The notes below the pieces were generated by a model. The model was not told the origin of the DNA. It saw nothing but the letters and a program-made list of their open reading frames with translations, and did no database searches. Positions 25,833 through 35,208 of a DNA stretch of 64,000 nt are shown piece after piece. The stretch is taken from positions 96,826-160,825 of the forward strand of contig NZ_JANLCN010000010.1 in the NCBI RefSeq assembly GCF_024979255.1, read 5' to 3'. The translations under genes and the position numbers were made by a program. Origin of the DNA: Herbiconiux moechotypicola (GTDB lineage: Bacteria; Actinomycetota; Actinomycetes; Actinomycetales; Microbacteriaceae). Within the stretch, counting starts at the first letter, position 1. Each line of letters starts with the position of its first letter.

Positions 25833-26795
25833 TCAGGAGGTTGCGCGGTTGAGGAAGCTGATGCCATCGATGACGGTGTAGGCGAGGCGGAAGCGAGGGC
25901 TGCCGGCGTCGGCGGCGCGCATGAGGTCGTGGAGGGTGAGGGCGGGAACGCCGGGGAGGGCGACACCGGCGAGGGTCGCACGCGGGGCGAAGAGCGCGAG
26001 GGCGACGAGGTCGCGGGCGGAGGGCGCGGATCCGGCTGTCGCCACCGGCGCTGGGCCGGCCGAGGGCACAGCTGCGGAGGCGGAGGCGGCGGTCGAGGCG
26101 CGCAGGGTGCGCAGCTCGCGGCGGCGGGTGTCGGTGGTGGGGTGGGGACGGCCGAGGCGCGCGGGTACGGCCGCCACGACGGCGGCGAACGCGAGGAGGG
26201 CGGCGATGGCGAGCGCGGTGGAGGCCGGGTTCGGCACGACGAGAACGATGAGGAAGGCAGCGACGAGCACGCCGAGCAGCGCGAGCGTCACGACGAGGAG
26301 CGATGGCCACCGCCACGGCGCACTGATCACGCCGCGCCGCGAGGCCGCCCAAGCCGCTTCGTCGAGTGCCTCTGCCAGGCGGCCGCGGCGCGCATCCCGT
26401 GATCGGCCCGGCTGGTGGAGCCCGGCCACGGGTTCGGCGTCGAGGTAGGCACGAACCATCTGCGCCTCGGCGGGCGCGAGTGCGGCAGGCACGGCGATCT
26501 CGACGGCGGGCGCCCTTCCACGCGCAGCCTCACGGAGCACGATGACGCCACGCGCCTGAAGATCGAGCAGCAGAGCCGCAGCCGCACGTCGTTCCACGCC
26601 GGCCAAGAGCGAATCGTCGAGCACCTGACTCGTCGGGGGCACCGGTGCAGTCCGCTCCGCCCGGGCGGCGGGAGCCGGAGACACCTCGGGCGCCGTGGTG
26701 GAGAGCAGCCTCACGGTCGACCACCGCAGCAGCAATGCCACGACCAGGAGCCCGATCGCCACCCCGATAACTCCGGCCGCGAGCCCTGTGTACAC
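25833..26795 (-). CDS. DUF2207-like membrane protein
   Basis: About 320 residues from GTG 26795. One N-terminal membrane segment (AAGVIGVAIGLLVVALLL), then a soluble stretch with LLAGVERRAAAALLLDLQARGVIVL, resembling the winged-helix-like part of DUF2207/YciQ proteins, then two hydrophobic segments (LLVVTLALLGVLVAAFLIVLV and TALAIAALLAFAAVVAAV in outline) and a variable Ala/Ser-rich part. Any start further upstream reads through a terminator and a tRNA gene and is an artefact. Downstream of tRNA-Arg on the same strand. Function unknown. Confidence 0.7.
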   Translation of the reverse strand: MYTGLAAGVIGVAIGLLVVALLLRWSTVRLLSTTAPEVSPAPAARAERTAPVPPTSQVLDDSLLAGVERRAAAALLLDLQARGVIVLREAARGRAPAVEIAVPAALAPAEAQMVRAYLDAEPVAGLHQPGRSRDARRGRLAEALDEAAWAASRRGVISAPWRWPSLLVVTLALLGVLVAAFLIVLVVPNPASTALAIAALLAFAAVVAAVPARLGRPHPTTDTRRRELRTLRASTAASASAAVPSAGPAPVATAGSAPSARDLVALALFAPRATLAGVALPGVPALTLHDLMRAADAGSPRFRLAYTVIDGISFLNRATS

Positions 26796-26823
26796 CGCAC
26801 CCCACCCGTCGACGCCGCCCAGC

Positions 26824-26854
26824 AAAAAGGCTCCGATCGCGATGATCGGAGCCT
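26824..26854 (-). terminator. Rho-independent terminator of tRNA-Arg
   Basis: On the minus strand an 11-base-pair perfect stem (AGGCTCCGATC / GATCGGAGCCT) with a 5-base loop is followed by TTTTT, 12 bases after the tRNA 3' end. It is the clearest intrinsic terminator in the window. Confidence 0.92.
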
Positions 26855-26865
26855 CGGTGATTCGG

Positions 26866-26939
<74 letters not shown>

Positions 26940-27067
26940 ATCATGCAGTGGAATCCACCGCACGAGTATCAGAGCCTAGCACGCACGGCCGAGCGGGGCA
27001 ACGCGGGCACCCGACGCCGCTCCCCCGGGCGGGCGCCGATGTCGGCACCCGGTGAGAGCATGGGTGC

Positions 27068-30000
27068 ATGCCTGCCGAATCCCGCCCCGATCCGCGCGCG
27101 GGCTGGCGCAGCGTGATGGGCTCGGTGCTGGGAGCCGCGGAGGAGCGGCCGATTCAGGATGCGCGGGGTGCGCCACCGGAGGGCACGACCCCGATGGGGT
27201 TGCAGTTCGAGCTGCGGGCACTCACCCCGCGCACCCACGACAGGTGGCGGGGCCCGACCTCGGCGAAGGCCGTCCCCGACGACGCAGACCTGGCTGCGCC
27301 CGAAGGCTCACCGGGCAGCGACCCGCTCGACCCCGATCCGCTCGACCCCGATCAGCTCGCCGATGCGCTCGCGCTCAGGGCACCCCGGCGCCTCGGCGTG
27401 CGCCCCGCCGTGCGGAGCTCGTCGGGCTCGTACGTGAAGTCGAACCTCACCTGGGGCTCGTTCAGCCACCAGGTGAACCGCCACCGGCTCGACCCCGAGC
27501 ACCACCGCTGGTTCGCACAGTTCGCCGCCCTCCACCGCGCCACGCGCCCCCAGACCGCACCGGCCGAAGCCGAGTGGATCACCCTCGACGAGTTCACCAG
27601 CCCTCTGCTCTGGCAGCTGCTCGCCGAGGCGGAGACGCTCGGCATCGAGCTGGTCACCTCGGCCCGCAGCGGCGCGGTCGTGGTGTCGCGCGACCCGGTC
27701 GAGGTGCTCCTGCTGGCGCGGGGAGGGCCCGACGGCTCTCTCCTGCTCGATCCGGTCGTCACAGATCACGGCGACCCCGCGCATCCGCCCCACCCCGCCC
27801 ACAACGCGGGCGCCCTCGGCACCCACGGCGTCTACCGCTACACCCTCTCGAAGCAGCCGCTCATCGTGCTCGCCCGCCTCGCGCATCCGCTCACCCCCGA
27901 AGAGACCGCCCTTCTCGGGCGCGCCCCGCTGCACGTGCCCGCGACCGACACCGAGCAGTTCTTCGCCGAGTACTACCCCGACCTGCAGCGCGGCGTCACC
28001 CTCGAGAGCACCGACGACGCACTGACCCTCCCCGAGGTTCCGCCGCCCACGCTCGTGCTCACCGCACGGTTTCGCCCCGGCGACGTGCTGCAGCTCGACT
28101 GGGACTGGGCCGGCCACCGCGACCCCACCGCCGAGACGGCCACGCTCGCGGCGGTCGCGATCGAGCTCGACGCGGTGCTCACCCGCTTCCCGCCCACGAT
28201 CGACCCCCTCACCCCCTCGCTCACGCTGCGCGGGGTCGATGCCGCCGCGTTCGCCGAGAAGGCGATCCCGATGCTCGAGGCGCGCGCCGACGTGCGGGTC
28301 GACGTGATCGGCGAGCGGCCCGCCTACCGCGAGATCGAGGGGCACCCCGAGGTCACCCTCACCGCGGTCGAGACGCTGAAGCGCGACTGGTTCGACCTCG
28401 GCTTTGTGGTGAACATCAACGGATACACGGTGCCGTTCGGCCCCCTGTTCAAGGCGCTGGCCCAGGGCCGCAAGAAGCTGCTCATGGTCGACAAGAGCTA
28501 CCTCTCGCTCGACCACCCGGCGTTCGACCGCCTGCGCGAGCTGCTCGACGAGGCCGACGCGCTCGACGAGTGGGAGACCGGCCCACGGGTGAGCCGGCAC
28601 CGCTTCGCCGTGTTCCCGGCGTTCGACGACGTGGCCGAGCAGAGCCCGGAGGCGGCGGCCTGGCGATCGTCGGTGGCGGCGCTGGCGATGACAGCGGCAG
28701 AGAACGAGGCTCCGGATGCGGGCGGCGGCGCGGTCCCGCCCACCCTGGTGCCCGAGGCGGTCACCGCCGAGCTCCGCCCCTACCAGCGGGCGGGGTTCGA
28801 CTGGCTCGCCCAGCTGTGGCGGCACCGACTGGGCGGGGTGCTCGCCGACGACATGGGCCTCGGCAAGACTCTCCAGGCCCTCACCCTCATCGCCCACGCC
28901 CGCGAAACGGCGGAGACCGAGCGACCCGCCCCCTTCCTCGTCGTGGCCCCCACCTCCGTGGTCGCGAACTGGGCGCTCGAGGCCGAACGCTTCACACCCT
29001 CCCTCCGGGTGCGCACCGTCACCACCACCGAGAAGGTCGCCGCCCGCCCGCTGGCCGAACTCGCCGCCGAGGCCGACGTCGTCGTCACGAGTTACGCCCT
29101 CCTCCGCCTCGACGCCCGCGCCTACCGCGCCCAGCGCTGGTCGAGCCTCTTCCTCGACGAGGCCCAGTTCGTGAAGAACCACCTCTCCAAGCTGCACGCC
29201 ACCGTGCGCGAGCTCGACGTTCCGGTGCGCTTCGCCATCACGGGCACCCCGCTCGAGAACAACCTGCTCGAGCTGTGGTCGCTGTTCGACCTGGTCGCGC
29301 CCGGTCTCTTCCCCTCCGCCACCCGCTTCGCCGAGAAGTTCCAGCGCCCCATCGAGCGCGGCATCTCACCGGAGGCCCTCGCCACGCTGAGGCGGCGCAT
29401 CCGGCCGTTCCTGCTGCGCCGCACCAAAGACCAGGTCGCCCCCGAGCTGCCCGAGAAGCAGGAGCAGGTGCTCGAAGTCGAGCTCTCGCCGGCACACCGG
29501 CAGCTCTACGACGCCACCCTGCAGCGTGAGCGGCGCAAGCTCTTCGGCCTGCTCGACGACCTCGACCGCAACCGCTTCATCGTGTTCCGCTCGCTGACCC
29601 TGCTGCGCATCCTGAGCCTCGACGCGAGCCTCGTCGACGAGGCCCACACGAACATCCCGTCGTCGAAGCTCGACGTGCTGCTCGAGCACCTCGGCGAGGT
29701 GGTGGCGGAGGGGCACCGCGCCCTGGTGTTCAGCCAGTTCACCGGCTTTCTCGGCAAGGCGGCCGAACGCCTGACGGCCGCGGGCATCCGCTTCGAGTAC
29801 CTCGACGGGTCCACCACGAAGCGCCCGGAGGTGATCGCGCGGTTCCGCGAGGGCGATGCGCCCGTGTTCCTCATCAGTCTCAAGGCGGGCGGCTTCGGGC
29901 TGACGCTCACTGAGGCCGACTACGTGTACCTGCTCGACCCGTGGTGGAACCCGGCGAGCGAGAACCAGGCCATCGACCGCACGCACCGCATCGGGCAGCA

Positions 30001-30187
30001 CAAGCCGGTGAACGTCTACCGCCTGGTGGCAGCGGACACCATCGAGGAGAAGGTCATGCAGCTGAAGGAGCGCAAGGCCGAGCTGTTCGACGACGTGCTC
30101 GGGAGCGGGGGGAGTGACGCACCGGGCGAGGACGATCTGTTCTCACAGGGGCTCTCGGCCGACGACATCCGGGGTCTGCTCGGGTAA
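27068..30187 (+). CDS. SNF2-family DEAD-like helicase/ATPase without SWIM zinc finger
   Basis: 1039 residues. N-terminal half is the bacterial SNF2-associated region (residues about 100-530). The motor has ADDMGLGKTLQALTLIAH (motif I, near 594), VVAPTSVVANW (Ia), LFLDEAQFVKN (II, DEAQ), FAITGTPLENN (III), VFSQFTGFL (IV), YLDGSTTKR, SLKAGGFGLTLTEAD (V) and DRTHRIGQ (VI, near 970). Many actinobacterial relatives begin with a SWIM zinc finger; here the sequence opens directly after that part, next to a tRNA. Probably remodels protein-DNA complexes; target unknown. Confidence 0.93.
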   Translation: MPAESRPDPRAGWRSVMGSVLGAAEERPIQDARGAPPEGTTPMGLQFELRALTPRTHDRWRGPTSAKAVPDDADLAAPEGSPGSDPLDPDPLDPDQLADALALRAPRRLGVRPAVRSSSGSYVKSNLTWGSFSHQVNRHRLDPEHHRWFAQFAALHRATRPQTAPAEAEWITLDEFTSPLLWQLLAEAETLGIELVTSARSGAVVVSRDPVEVLLLARGGPDGSLLLDPVVTDHGDPAHPPHPAHNAGALGTHGVYRYTLSKQPLIVLARLAHPLTPEETALLGRAPLHVPATDTEQFFAEYYPDLQRGVTLESTDDALTLPEVPPPTLVLTARFRPGDVLQLDWDWAGHRDPTAETATLAAVAIELDAVLTRFPPTIDPLTPSLTLRGVDAAAFAEKAIPMLEARADVRVDVIGERPAYREIEGHPEVTLTAVETLKRDWFDLGFVVNINGYTVPFGPLFKALAQGRKKLLMVDKSYLSLDHPAFDRLRELLDEADALDEWETGPRVSRHRFAVFPAFDDVAEQSPEAAAWRSSVAALAMTAAENEAPDAGGGAVPPTLVPEAVTAELRPYQRAGFDWLAQLWRHRLGGVLADDMGLGKTLQALTLIAHARETAETERPAPFLVVAPTSVVANWALEAERFTPSLRVRTVTTTEKVAARPLAELAAEADVVVTSYALLRLDARAYRAQRWSSLFLDEAQFVKNHLSKLHATVRELDVPVRFAITGTPLENNLLELWSLFDLVAPGLFPSATRFAEKFQRPIERGISPEALATLRRRIRPFLLRRTKDQVAPELPEKQEQVLEVELSPAHRQLYDATLQRERRKLFGLLDDLDRNRFIVFRSLTLLRILSLDASLVDEAHTNIPSSKLDVLLEHLGEVVAEGHRALVFSQFTGFLGKAAERLTAAGIRFEYLDGSTTKRPEVIARFREGDAPVFLISLKAGGFGLTLTEADYVYLLDPWWNPASENQAIDRTHRIGQHKPVNVYRLVAADTIEEKVMQLKERKAELFDDVLGSGGSDAPGEDDLFSQGLSADDIRGLLG

Positions 30188-30255
30188 GGCGCAGCGTATT
30201 CGGGAGGCGGCGCACTGTCGGGAGGCGCAGCCCCGGATGCCGTCGGTGGGCGAGA

Positions 30256-30780
30256 CTAGCTGGCCTCGCGGAGGTGGCGGTACTGGCCCTTGAAGTACAG
30301 GAGGGGCTCCTCCTTGTGCCAGGACGCCGGGCTCATCTCGTTGACACGGCCGATGACGATGTAGTGGTCGCCGGCCTCGTGCTCGGCCCAGATGTCGCAG
30401 TCGAGCCACATCAGGGTATCGGCGATCACCGGGTTGCCGGCGGCCGTGGGGGTCCACTCGATGCCGGCCCACTTGTCGGTGCCCTTGCGGGCGAACTGGT
30501 TCGACACGGTGTGCTGGTCGTGGGCGAGCACGTTCACCACGAACTTGCCGGTCTCCCGCACGCGCGGGTAGGTGGTGGAGTTCGTCATGACGCTGAACGA
30601 GACCAGCGGCGGCTCGGTCGAGACCGAGTAGAACGACTGGCAGGTGAACCCGATCGGGCCCTCCTCGTCGATGCCGCTGATGATGGTGATGCCGGAGGCG
30701 TAGTGGCCCAGCGTGTCACGGAAGACACGGGGGTCGAACGCGGGACCGGTGACGATGGATTCTTCGGGGGCGATGGTCAT
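30256..30780 (-). CDS. Flavin reductase family protein
   Basis: 174-residue NAD(P)H:flavin oxidoreductase of the split-barrel fold. Signature elements are GHYASGITIISG, GFTCQSFYSVSTEPPLVSFSV, KFVVNVLAHDQ, and the histidine motif GDHYIVIGRV. It supplies reduced FMN to a two-component monooxygenase. It follows the FMN reductase by 22 bases in one operon, but no monooxygenase subunit is next to the pair. Confidence 0.9.
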   Translation of the reverse strand: MTIAPEESIVTGPAFDPRVFRDTLGHYASGITIISGIDEEGPIGFTCQSFYSVSTEPPLVSFSVMTNSTTYPRVRETGKFVVNVLAHDQHTVSNQFARKGTDKWAGIEWTPTAAGNPVIADTLMWLDCDIWAEHEAGDHYIVIGRVNEMSPASWHKEEPLLYFKGQYRHLREAS

Positions 30781-30802
30781 TGTTCTCAGCTCCTAGTTGC
30801 GG

Positions 30803-31351
30803 TCAGGAAACCGGCACGGATGCGGTAGCGGACTGTGTCGCGGCGGCGACGGTGGCGAGGCGGGCGAGGTTCGCGGCGTACTCCGCGGCGGCCTGGTCGA
30901 CGATCTCGTCGAGATGGTCCATCTGGCCGGCCACGAAGTAGAAGCCGCGGCCGGGCACGACCGCTCCGAGCTCCACCAGCAGCGGTGCGAGGTTGACCGT
31001 CGGGCCCATCGCGTGGGTGAGGTCACCCCCCGTGTGCACCGGGATCGCCGTCACGCCCGCGAGGCCGTTCGCCGGGTACCGGTCGAGGAAGGCCTTGAGA
31101 AGGCCGGTGTAGCTGGCCTTGTAGGTGGGCGACGCGAACACCGCGAGGTCGCTCTCGGCGACCCGGGCGTTCAGGGCGGCCATCTCCTCCGAGGGCCACG
31201 CGAAGATCTCGGCCGTGTGATCGGCGAGATCGATGATCTCGAGCTCGTAGGAGCCGGGGGCGAGGAGTTTCTCGACCAGGGTCTCCGCGACCTTGAGAGT
31301 GCGCGACTTCGGCTTCGGATTGCCGACGACGATCGTTGCTTTCAGTGCCAT
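30803..31351 (-). CDS. NADPH-dependent FMN reductase (flavodoxin-like)
   Basis: 182 residues with a flavodoxin-like fold: VVGNPKPKSRTLKVAETL (phosphate loop), FASPTYKASYTGLLKAFLDRYP (FMN-isoalloxazine loop), IPVHTGGDLTHAMG. Resembles SsuE/MsuE and the CE1759-type FMN reductases that pair with luciferase-like monooxygenases. Start ATG 31351; an in-frame ATG five codons earlier is also possible. First gene of a two-gene operon with the flavin reductase; the 259 bases upstream are shared with the divergent MFS gene. Confidence 0.88.
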   Translation of the reverse strand: MALKATIVVGNPKPKSRTLKVAETLVEKLLAPGSYELEIIDLADHTAEIFAWPSEEMAALNARVAESDLAVFASPTYKASYTGLLKAFLDRYPANGLAGVTAIPVHTGGDLTHAMGPTVNLAPLLVELGAVVPGRGFYFVAGQMDHLDEIVDQAAAEYAANLARLATVAAATQSATASVPVS

Positions 31352-31610
31352 TGCTTTCCACTTCATTACCGATTGACAGGAAATGAGGGATGCGGGAAAT
31401 GCACCTGGCCAGTCGTACGTTCGAACGATCCGCGGGGACGGGCAGGAGACATCGACATCTCTCACACACACCACCGAGATCTTGTGGCCCGGTGGGCCCG
31501 CAACGGCTTACGTTGCTGTTCCAGTATCGCCGCCGCAGATTACAGGCGTATTTCGCCGGTAACATTTCGTCGGATTCGGGCAGGATTCGTGGCCGGATAG
31601 GCTTCGGAGC

Positions 31611-32798
31611 GTGAGCTGGGACGGTCATGCGCGGGGCAGCCGGGCCTACCGGCGCATCCTGGCGGGCCTGTTCTTCGCCGGCGTCTCCACCTTCGCGCAG
31701 CTGTACTCGCCGCAGGCCCTGCTGCCCGAGATATCGGCCGAGCTCGGCGTCGAGCCCGCCACCGCTGCGCTCACCCTCTCGGTCGCCACTCTGGGCCTGG
31801 CCGCGGGGGTGCTGCCCTGGTCGGTGCTCGCCGATCGGCTCGGGCGGGTGCGGTCGATGGTGATCTCGCTCTCGGGAGCCTCGCTGCTCGGACTGCTGGT
31901 GCCGTTCGCCCCGTCCATCCCGCTGCTGCTCGGCGGCCGCTTTCTCGAGGGCGCGTTCCTCGCGGGGGTGCCCGCGGCCGCGATCGCGTTCTTGCAGGAG
32001 GAGATCAGACGAGCGGATGCGGGGCGAGCCGCGGGCATCTATGTGGCGGGCACCTCGGTGGGCGGGCTGCTCGGACGGGTGGTGGCCGGGCCGGTGGGCG
32101 AGGCCGTGTCGTGGCGGGTCGGCATGCTCACAGTGGCGGTGCTCTGCGCGCTGTCGGCGCTCGCGTTCACGGTGCTGGTGCCGCGACCGCGCGGATTCGC
32201 GCGACCCGAGGCCGGGTCGGCGGCGGCGCGACTCGGCCACCGGCTGACTGCGAGCATCCGATCGCCCCGGCTGCTCACGCTGTACGCGCAAGGGTTCCTG
32301 CTCATGGGTGCGTTCGTGGCGCTCTACAACTACCTGGGCTTCCGGCTCATCGGCGACCCGTTCTGGCTGCCACAGATCGTGGTGAGCCTCATCTTCTTCG
32401 CCTACCTCGCGGGCACGCTGTCGGCGTCGCGAGCGGGGGCTTTCGCCACCCGGTGGGGGTGGCAGCGGGTGCTGGTCGGGTCGGCGGTGGTGATGGCCGT
32501 GGGGGTGCTGCTCACGCTCGTCGACTCGCTGCCGGTGGTGTTCGCCGGCCTGCTCGTCGCGACCGCGGGGTTCTTCGCGGCGCACGCGGTGGCCTCGGGA
32601 TGGACGGGGCGCGAGGCCACCGTCGGGCGCGCCCAGGCGGCGTCGCTGTACAACCTCGCGTACTACGCCGGGTCGAGCCTGTTCGGGTGGCTCGGTGGCG
32701 TGGCGCTGGTCTCGGGCGGATGGGGCGCCGTCGTCGCGATCATCGTCGCGCTCGTCGCCGTTGCAGCGGTCCTCGCGGCCCTCGTGCTGCGCGACTGA
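31611..32798 (+). CDS. MFS transporter (YnfM-like)
   Basis: 395-residue 12-helix major facilitator. The N-terminal FFAGVSTFAQLYSPQALLPEI, the motif-A loop LADRLGRVRSMVISL and AGIYVAGTSVGGLLGRVVAGPV match the YnfM/arabinose-efflux-like group. GTG start at 31611. Divergent from the flavin-reductase pair and convergent with ald. Direction and substrate cannot be predicted. Confidence 0.9.
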   Translation: MSWDGHARGSRAYRRILAGLFFAGVSTFAQLYSPQALLPEISAELGVEPATAALTLSVATLGLAAGVLPWSVLADRLGRVRSMVISLSGASLLGLLVPFAPSIPLLLGGRFLEGAFLAGVPAAAIAFLQEEIRRADAGRAAGIYVAGTSVGGLLGRVVAGPVGEAVSWRVGMLTVAVLCALSALAFTVLVPRPRGFARPEAGSAAARLGHRLTASIRSPRLLTLYAQGFLLMGAFVALYNYLGFRLIGDPFWLPQIVVSLIFFAYLAGTLSASRAGAFATRWGWQRVLVGSAVVMAVGVLLTLVDSLPVVFAGLLVATAGFFAAHAVASGWTGREATVGRAQAASLYNLAYYAGSSLFGWLGGVALVSGGWGAVVAIIVALVAVAAVLAALVLRD

Positions 32799-32844
32799 GC
32801 GCAGGGTGCTGAGCCGGCGGGAGGATGCCGAGCGCGGGAAGGTG

Positions 32845-32888
32845 CTGTGCGGATGGGCGCGCCCACCACAGCGGGCCCACCCGCACAG
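32845..32888. terminator. Bidirectional hairpin between MFS and ald
   Basis: A 14-base inverted repeat with one G-U-type mismatch (CTGTGCGGATGGGC at 32845-32858, GCCCACCCGCACAG at 32875-32888) lies in the 119-base gap between two convergent genes. It can terminate both transcripts; no U-tract is seen. Confidence 0.65.
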
Positions 32889-32917
32889 GGTCTCGTGCCG
32901 GCTCGCGCCGGGTCGGC

Positions 32918-34033
32918 TCAGGCGGCGGGGAGCTCGGAGAAGGGCGTGTACCCGAAGCGCGGGAACGCCTCGGCGGTGCCCGCGTGGGTGAGGTGACCGT
33001 CGACCGTGGAGACGCCGGGCACGAGCGCGGGGGTCGCGGCCACGGCAGCCTTCCAGCCGAGGTCGGCGAGCCGCACCACGTAGGGCAGCGTGGCGTTGGT
33101 GAGCGCCGCGGTCGACGTGGCGGAGACGGCACCGGGCATGTTGGCCACGCAGTAGAAGATGGAGTTCTCGACCACGTAAGTCGGCTCGTCGTGCGTGGTG
33201 GGCCGCGAGTCGGCGAAGCATCCGCCCTGGTCGATCGCGATGTCGACGAGCACCGACCCCGGCTTCATGCGGGCCACGAGCTCGTGCGACACGAGCTTCG
33301 GTGCGGCGGCTCCCGGCACCAGCACGGCGCCGATCACGAGGTCGGCCTCGAGCACCGAGCGCTCGATCTCGTAGGCGTTCGACACGACCGTCTTCACGCG
33401 CCCCGCGTACACCTCGTCGAGGTGGCGCAGCCGCGGGATGCTGAGGTCGAGCACCGTCACGTCGGCCCCGGCCGCCACGGCCTGCTGCACCGCGTTCTCG
33501 CCGGCCATGCCGCCGCCGATGACGGTGACCTTCGCCGGGCGCACCCCGGGCACGCCGCCGAGCAGCACGCCGCGGCCGCCCTTCGAGCCCATGAGGTGGT
33601 AGCTGCCCACCATCACCGACAGCCGGCCCGCGACCTCGCTCATGGGGGCGAGCAGCGGCAGCGACCCGTCGGCCAGCTGCACCGTCTCGTAGGCGATCGA
33701 GGTGGCCTTCGAGGCGAGGAGGGCCTCGACGAGCGGCTCGGCCGCCGCGAGGTGGAGGTAGGTGAAGAGCAGCTGGCCCTCGCGCAGTCGCCCGTACTCG
33801 GGGGCGATGGGCTCCTTGACCTTCACGATCATCTCGGCGCCCCACACCGTGTCGACATCGGCGAGCACGGCCCCGGCGACCTCGTACTCGGCGTCGGCGA
33901 TCGCGGCGCCGAGGCCCGCACCGTGCTCGACGAGCACACTGTGGCCGTGCTTGACGAGTTCGAAGACGCCCGACGGCGTCATCGCCACGCGGAACTCGTT
34001 GTTCTTGATCTCTTTCGGAACGCCGATGATCAC
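32918..34033 (-). CDS. ald: Alanine dehydrogenase
   Basis: 371 residues. Converts L-alanine to pyruvate and ammonia with NAD. Conserved residues are in place: substrate arginine in [16 protein letters not shown], lysine in [11 protein letters not shown], histidine in [11 protein letters not shown] motif [10 protein letters not shown], catalytic aspartate in [11 protein letters not shown], and [20 protein letters not shown]. Divergent from an Lrp-type regulator, the standard Ald/AldR layout of actinobacteria. A palindrome in the shared 148-base region is a likely operator. Confidence 0.97.
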   Translation of the reverse strand: MIIGVPKEIKNNEFRVAMTPSGVFELVKHGHSVLVEHGAGLGAAIADAEYEVAGAVLADVDTVWGAEMIVKVKEPIAPEYGRLREGQLLFTYLHLAAAEPLVEALLASKATSIAYETVQLADGSLPLLAPMSEVAGRLSVMVGSYHLMGSKGGRGVLLGGVPGVRPAKVTVIGGGMAGENAVQQAVAAGADVTVLDLSIPRLRHLDEVYAGRVKTVVSNAYEIERSVLEADLVIGAVLVPGAAAPKLVSHELVARMKPGSVLVDIAIDQGGCFADSRPTTHDEPTYVVENSIFYCVANMPGAVSATSTAALTNATLPYVVRLADLGWKAAVAATPALVPGVSTVDGHLTHAGTAEAFPRFGYTPFSELPAA

Positions 34034-34122
34034 GGGGTCTCCTCGTCGGGGGCGTACGGATGCGCGCGGCGCGCTCGGTCGAACACGATTATGAGACAGG
34101 ATTCGTCTTTATGTCATCCAGT

Positions 34123-34137
34123 CCGAATATAATTCGG
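34123..34137. promoter_or_regulatory. Palindrome in the ald/Lrp divergent promoter
   Basis: CCGAAT-ATA-ATTCGG is a perfect 6-3-6 dyad in an AT-rich part of the shared region (34034-34181). Lrp/AldR proteins bind such partly symmetric AT-rich sites. Assignment to the adjacent regulator is inferred from position. Confidence 0.5.
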
Positions 34138-34181
34138 CCGTGGTCGTATATGAGGGCCTCTGATTCGACGAAAGGGGCCCG

Positions 34182-34682
34182 ATGGCCACCATGGACGAAA
34201 TCGACGAGCGCATCGTCTGGGAGCTCTGCCGCGAGGGCCGCCTCCCCAACAAGGAGCTCGCCGAGCGCGTGGGCATCGCACCCTCGACCTGCCTGGCGCG
34301 GGTGCGCGCCCTGGTCGAGAACGGCGTGCTGCGCTCGTTCCACGCCCAGCCCGACTGGGCGTCGCTCGGGCTACCGATCGAGGCGATCGTCGCGGTACGC
34401 CTGAAGGCCCAGGCCCGGGCCCAGATCAAGACCTACGCGCAGCGGGTGGTGACCCTGCCGAACGTGCTCGACGTGTTCTTCCTCGGCGGGGCCGACGACT
34501 TCCTGATCCACGTCGCCTGCACCACCACCGGCCAGCTGCGCGACTTCGTGGCAACCGAACTCAGCATGGACAGCTCGGTCGCGTCGACGCAGACGAACAT
34601 CATCTTCGACCACCTCATCGGGGTGGAGCACATGGCCGCCGGCGGCAGCTGGGCCGAGGTGCGCCAGGCGGTGGGTTCGTGA
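34182..34682 (+). CDS. Lrp/AsnC-family transcriptional regulator (AldR-like)
   Basis: 166 residues. N-terminal HTH (IDERIVWELCREGRLPNKELAERVGIAPSTCLARV in outline, residues 5-40) and C-terminal RAM/AsnC ligand domain (about 75-150, FLGGADDFLIHVAC). Lies divergently beside ald; in mycobacteria AldR regulates ald in response to alanine, and the same role is likely here. RBS AAAGGGG before ATG. Its stop overlaps the gntK GTG start. Confidence 0.93.
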   Translation: MATMDEIDERIVWELCREGRLPNKELAERVGIAPSTCLARVRALVENGVLRSFHAQPDWASLGLPIEAIVAVRLKAQARAQIKTYAQRVVTLPNVLDVFFLGGADDFLIHVACTTTGQLRDFVATELSMDSSVASTQTNIIFDHLIGVEHMAAGGSWAEVRQAVGS

Positions 34683-35170
34683 GCGGGTCGGCCGTCGTGG
34701 TGATGGGGGTCTCCGGGGCCGGCAAGTCGGTCGTCGGCGCGGGTCTCGCGGCGAGGCTCGGGCTGCCGTTCATCGATGCCGACCACCTGCATCCGGCGGC
34801 CAACGTCGAGAAGATGGCGTCGGGCATCCCGCTCACCGACGACGACCGGTGGCCCTGGCTCGACGTGGTGGGCTCCACGCTCGCCGCCCACTCGGAGGGG
34901 GTCGTGATGGCCTGTTCGGCCCTGCGCCGGGTCTACCGAGACCGCATCCGCCGTGCCGCGCCCGGCACCTTCTTCGTCGAACTCGACGGCACCCCCGAGC
35001 TGCTGCTCCGCCGCATCTCGGCGAGGGTCGGGCATTTCATGCCGCCGGCTCTGCTCACCTCGCAGCTGGCCACCCTGGAGTCGCTCGCGCCGGACGAGCA
35101 CGGTGCGCGGGTGAGCATCGACGGCACGCCCGACGAGGTGCTGACGCGCGCGGTCGCGGCGATGGGCTGA
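34679..35170 (+). CDS. Gluconokinase
   Basis: 163-residue GntK-type kinase phosphorylating D-gluconate. Walker A MGVSGAGKSVVG, ADHLHPAANVEKMASGIPLTDDDRWPWL is the diagnostic substrate segment, ACSALRRVYRDRIR and GHFMPPALLTSQLATLE follow. GTG start overlaps the regulator stop (GTGA), so both are one transcript. No gluconate permease is adjacent. It could feed the pentose phosphate pathway. Confidence 0.94.
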   Translation: MSGSAVVVMGVSGAGKSVVGAGLAARLGLPFIDADHLHPAANVEKMASGIPLTDDDRWPWLDVVGSTLAAHSEGVVMACSALRRVYRDRIRRAAPGTFFVELDGTPELLLRRISARVGHFMPPALLTSQLATLESLAPDEHGARVSIDGTPDEVLTRAVAAMG

Positions 35171-35208
35171 GAAGCGGCGCCTGCCGCGCGCGGTCAGGCC
35201 CAGTAGGG

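Noticed and set aside
31352..31474. Cysteine-containing leader peptide upstream of the FMN reductase
   Set aside because: The frame has no stop before the gene, so it is just an upstream extension and not an attenuator peptide.
31023..33845. 940-codon open frame on the minus strand
   Set aside because: High-GC shadow of the MFS, flavin-reductase and ald genes; Arg/Pro/His-rich with no domain.
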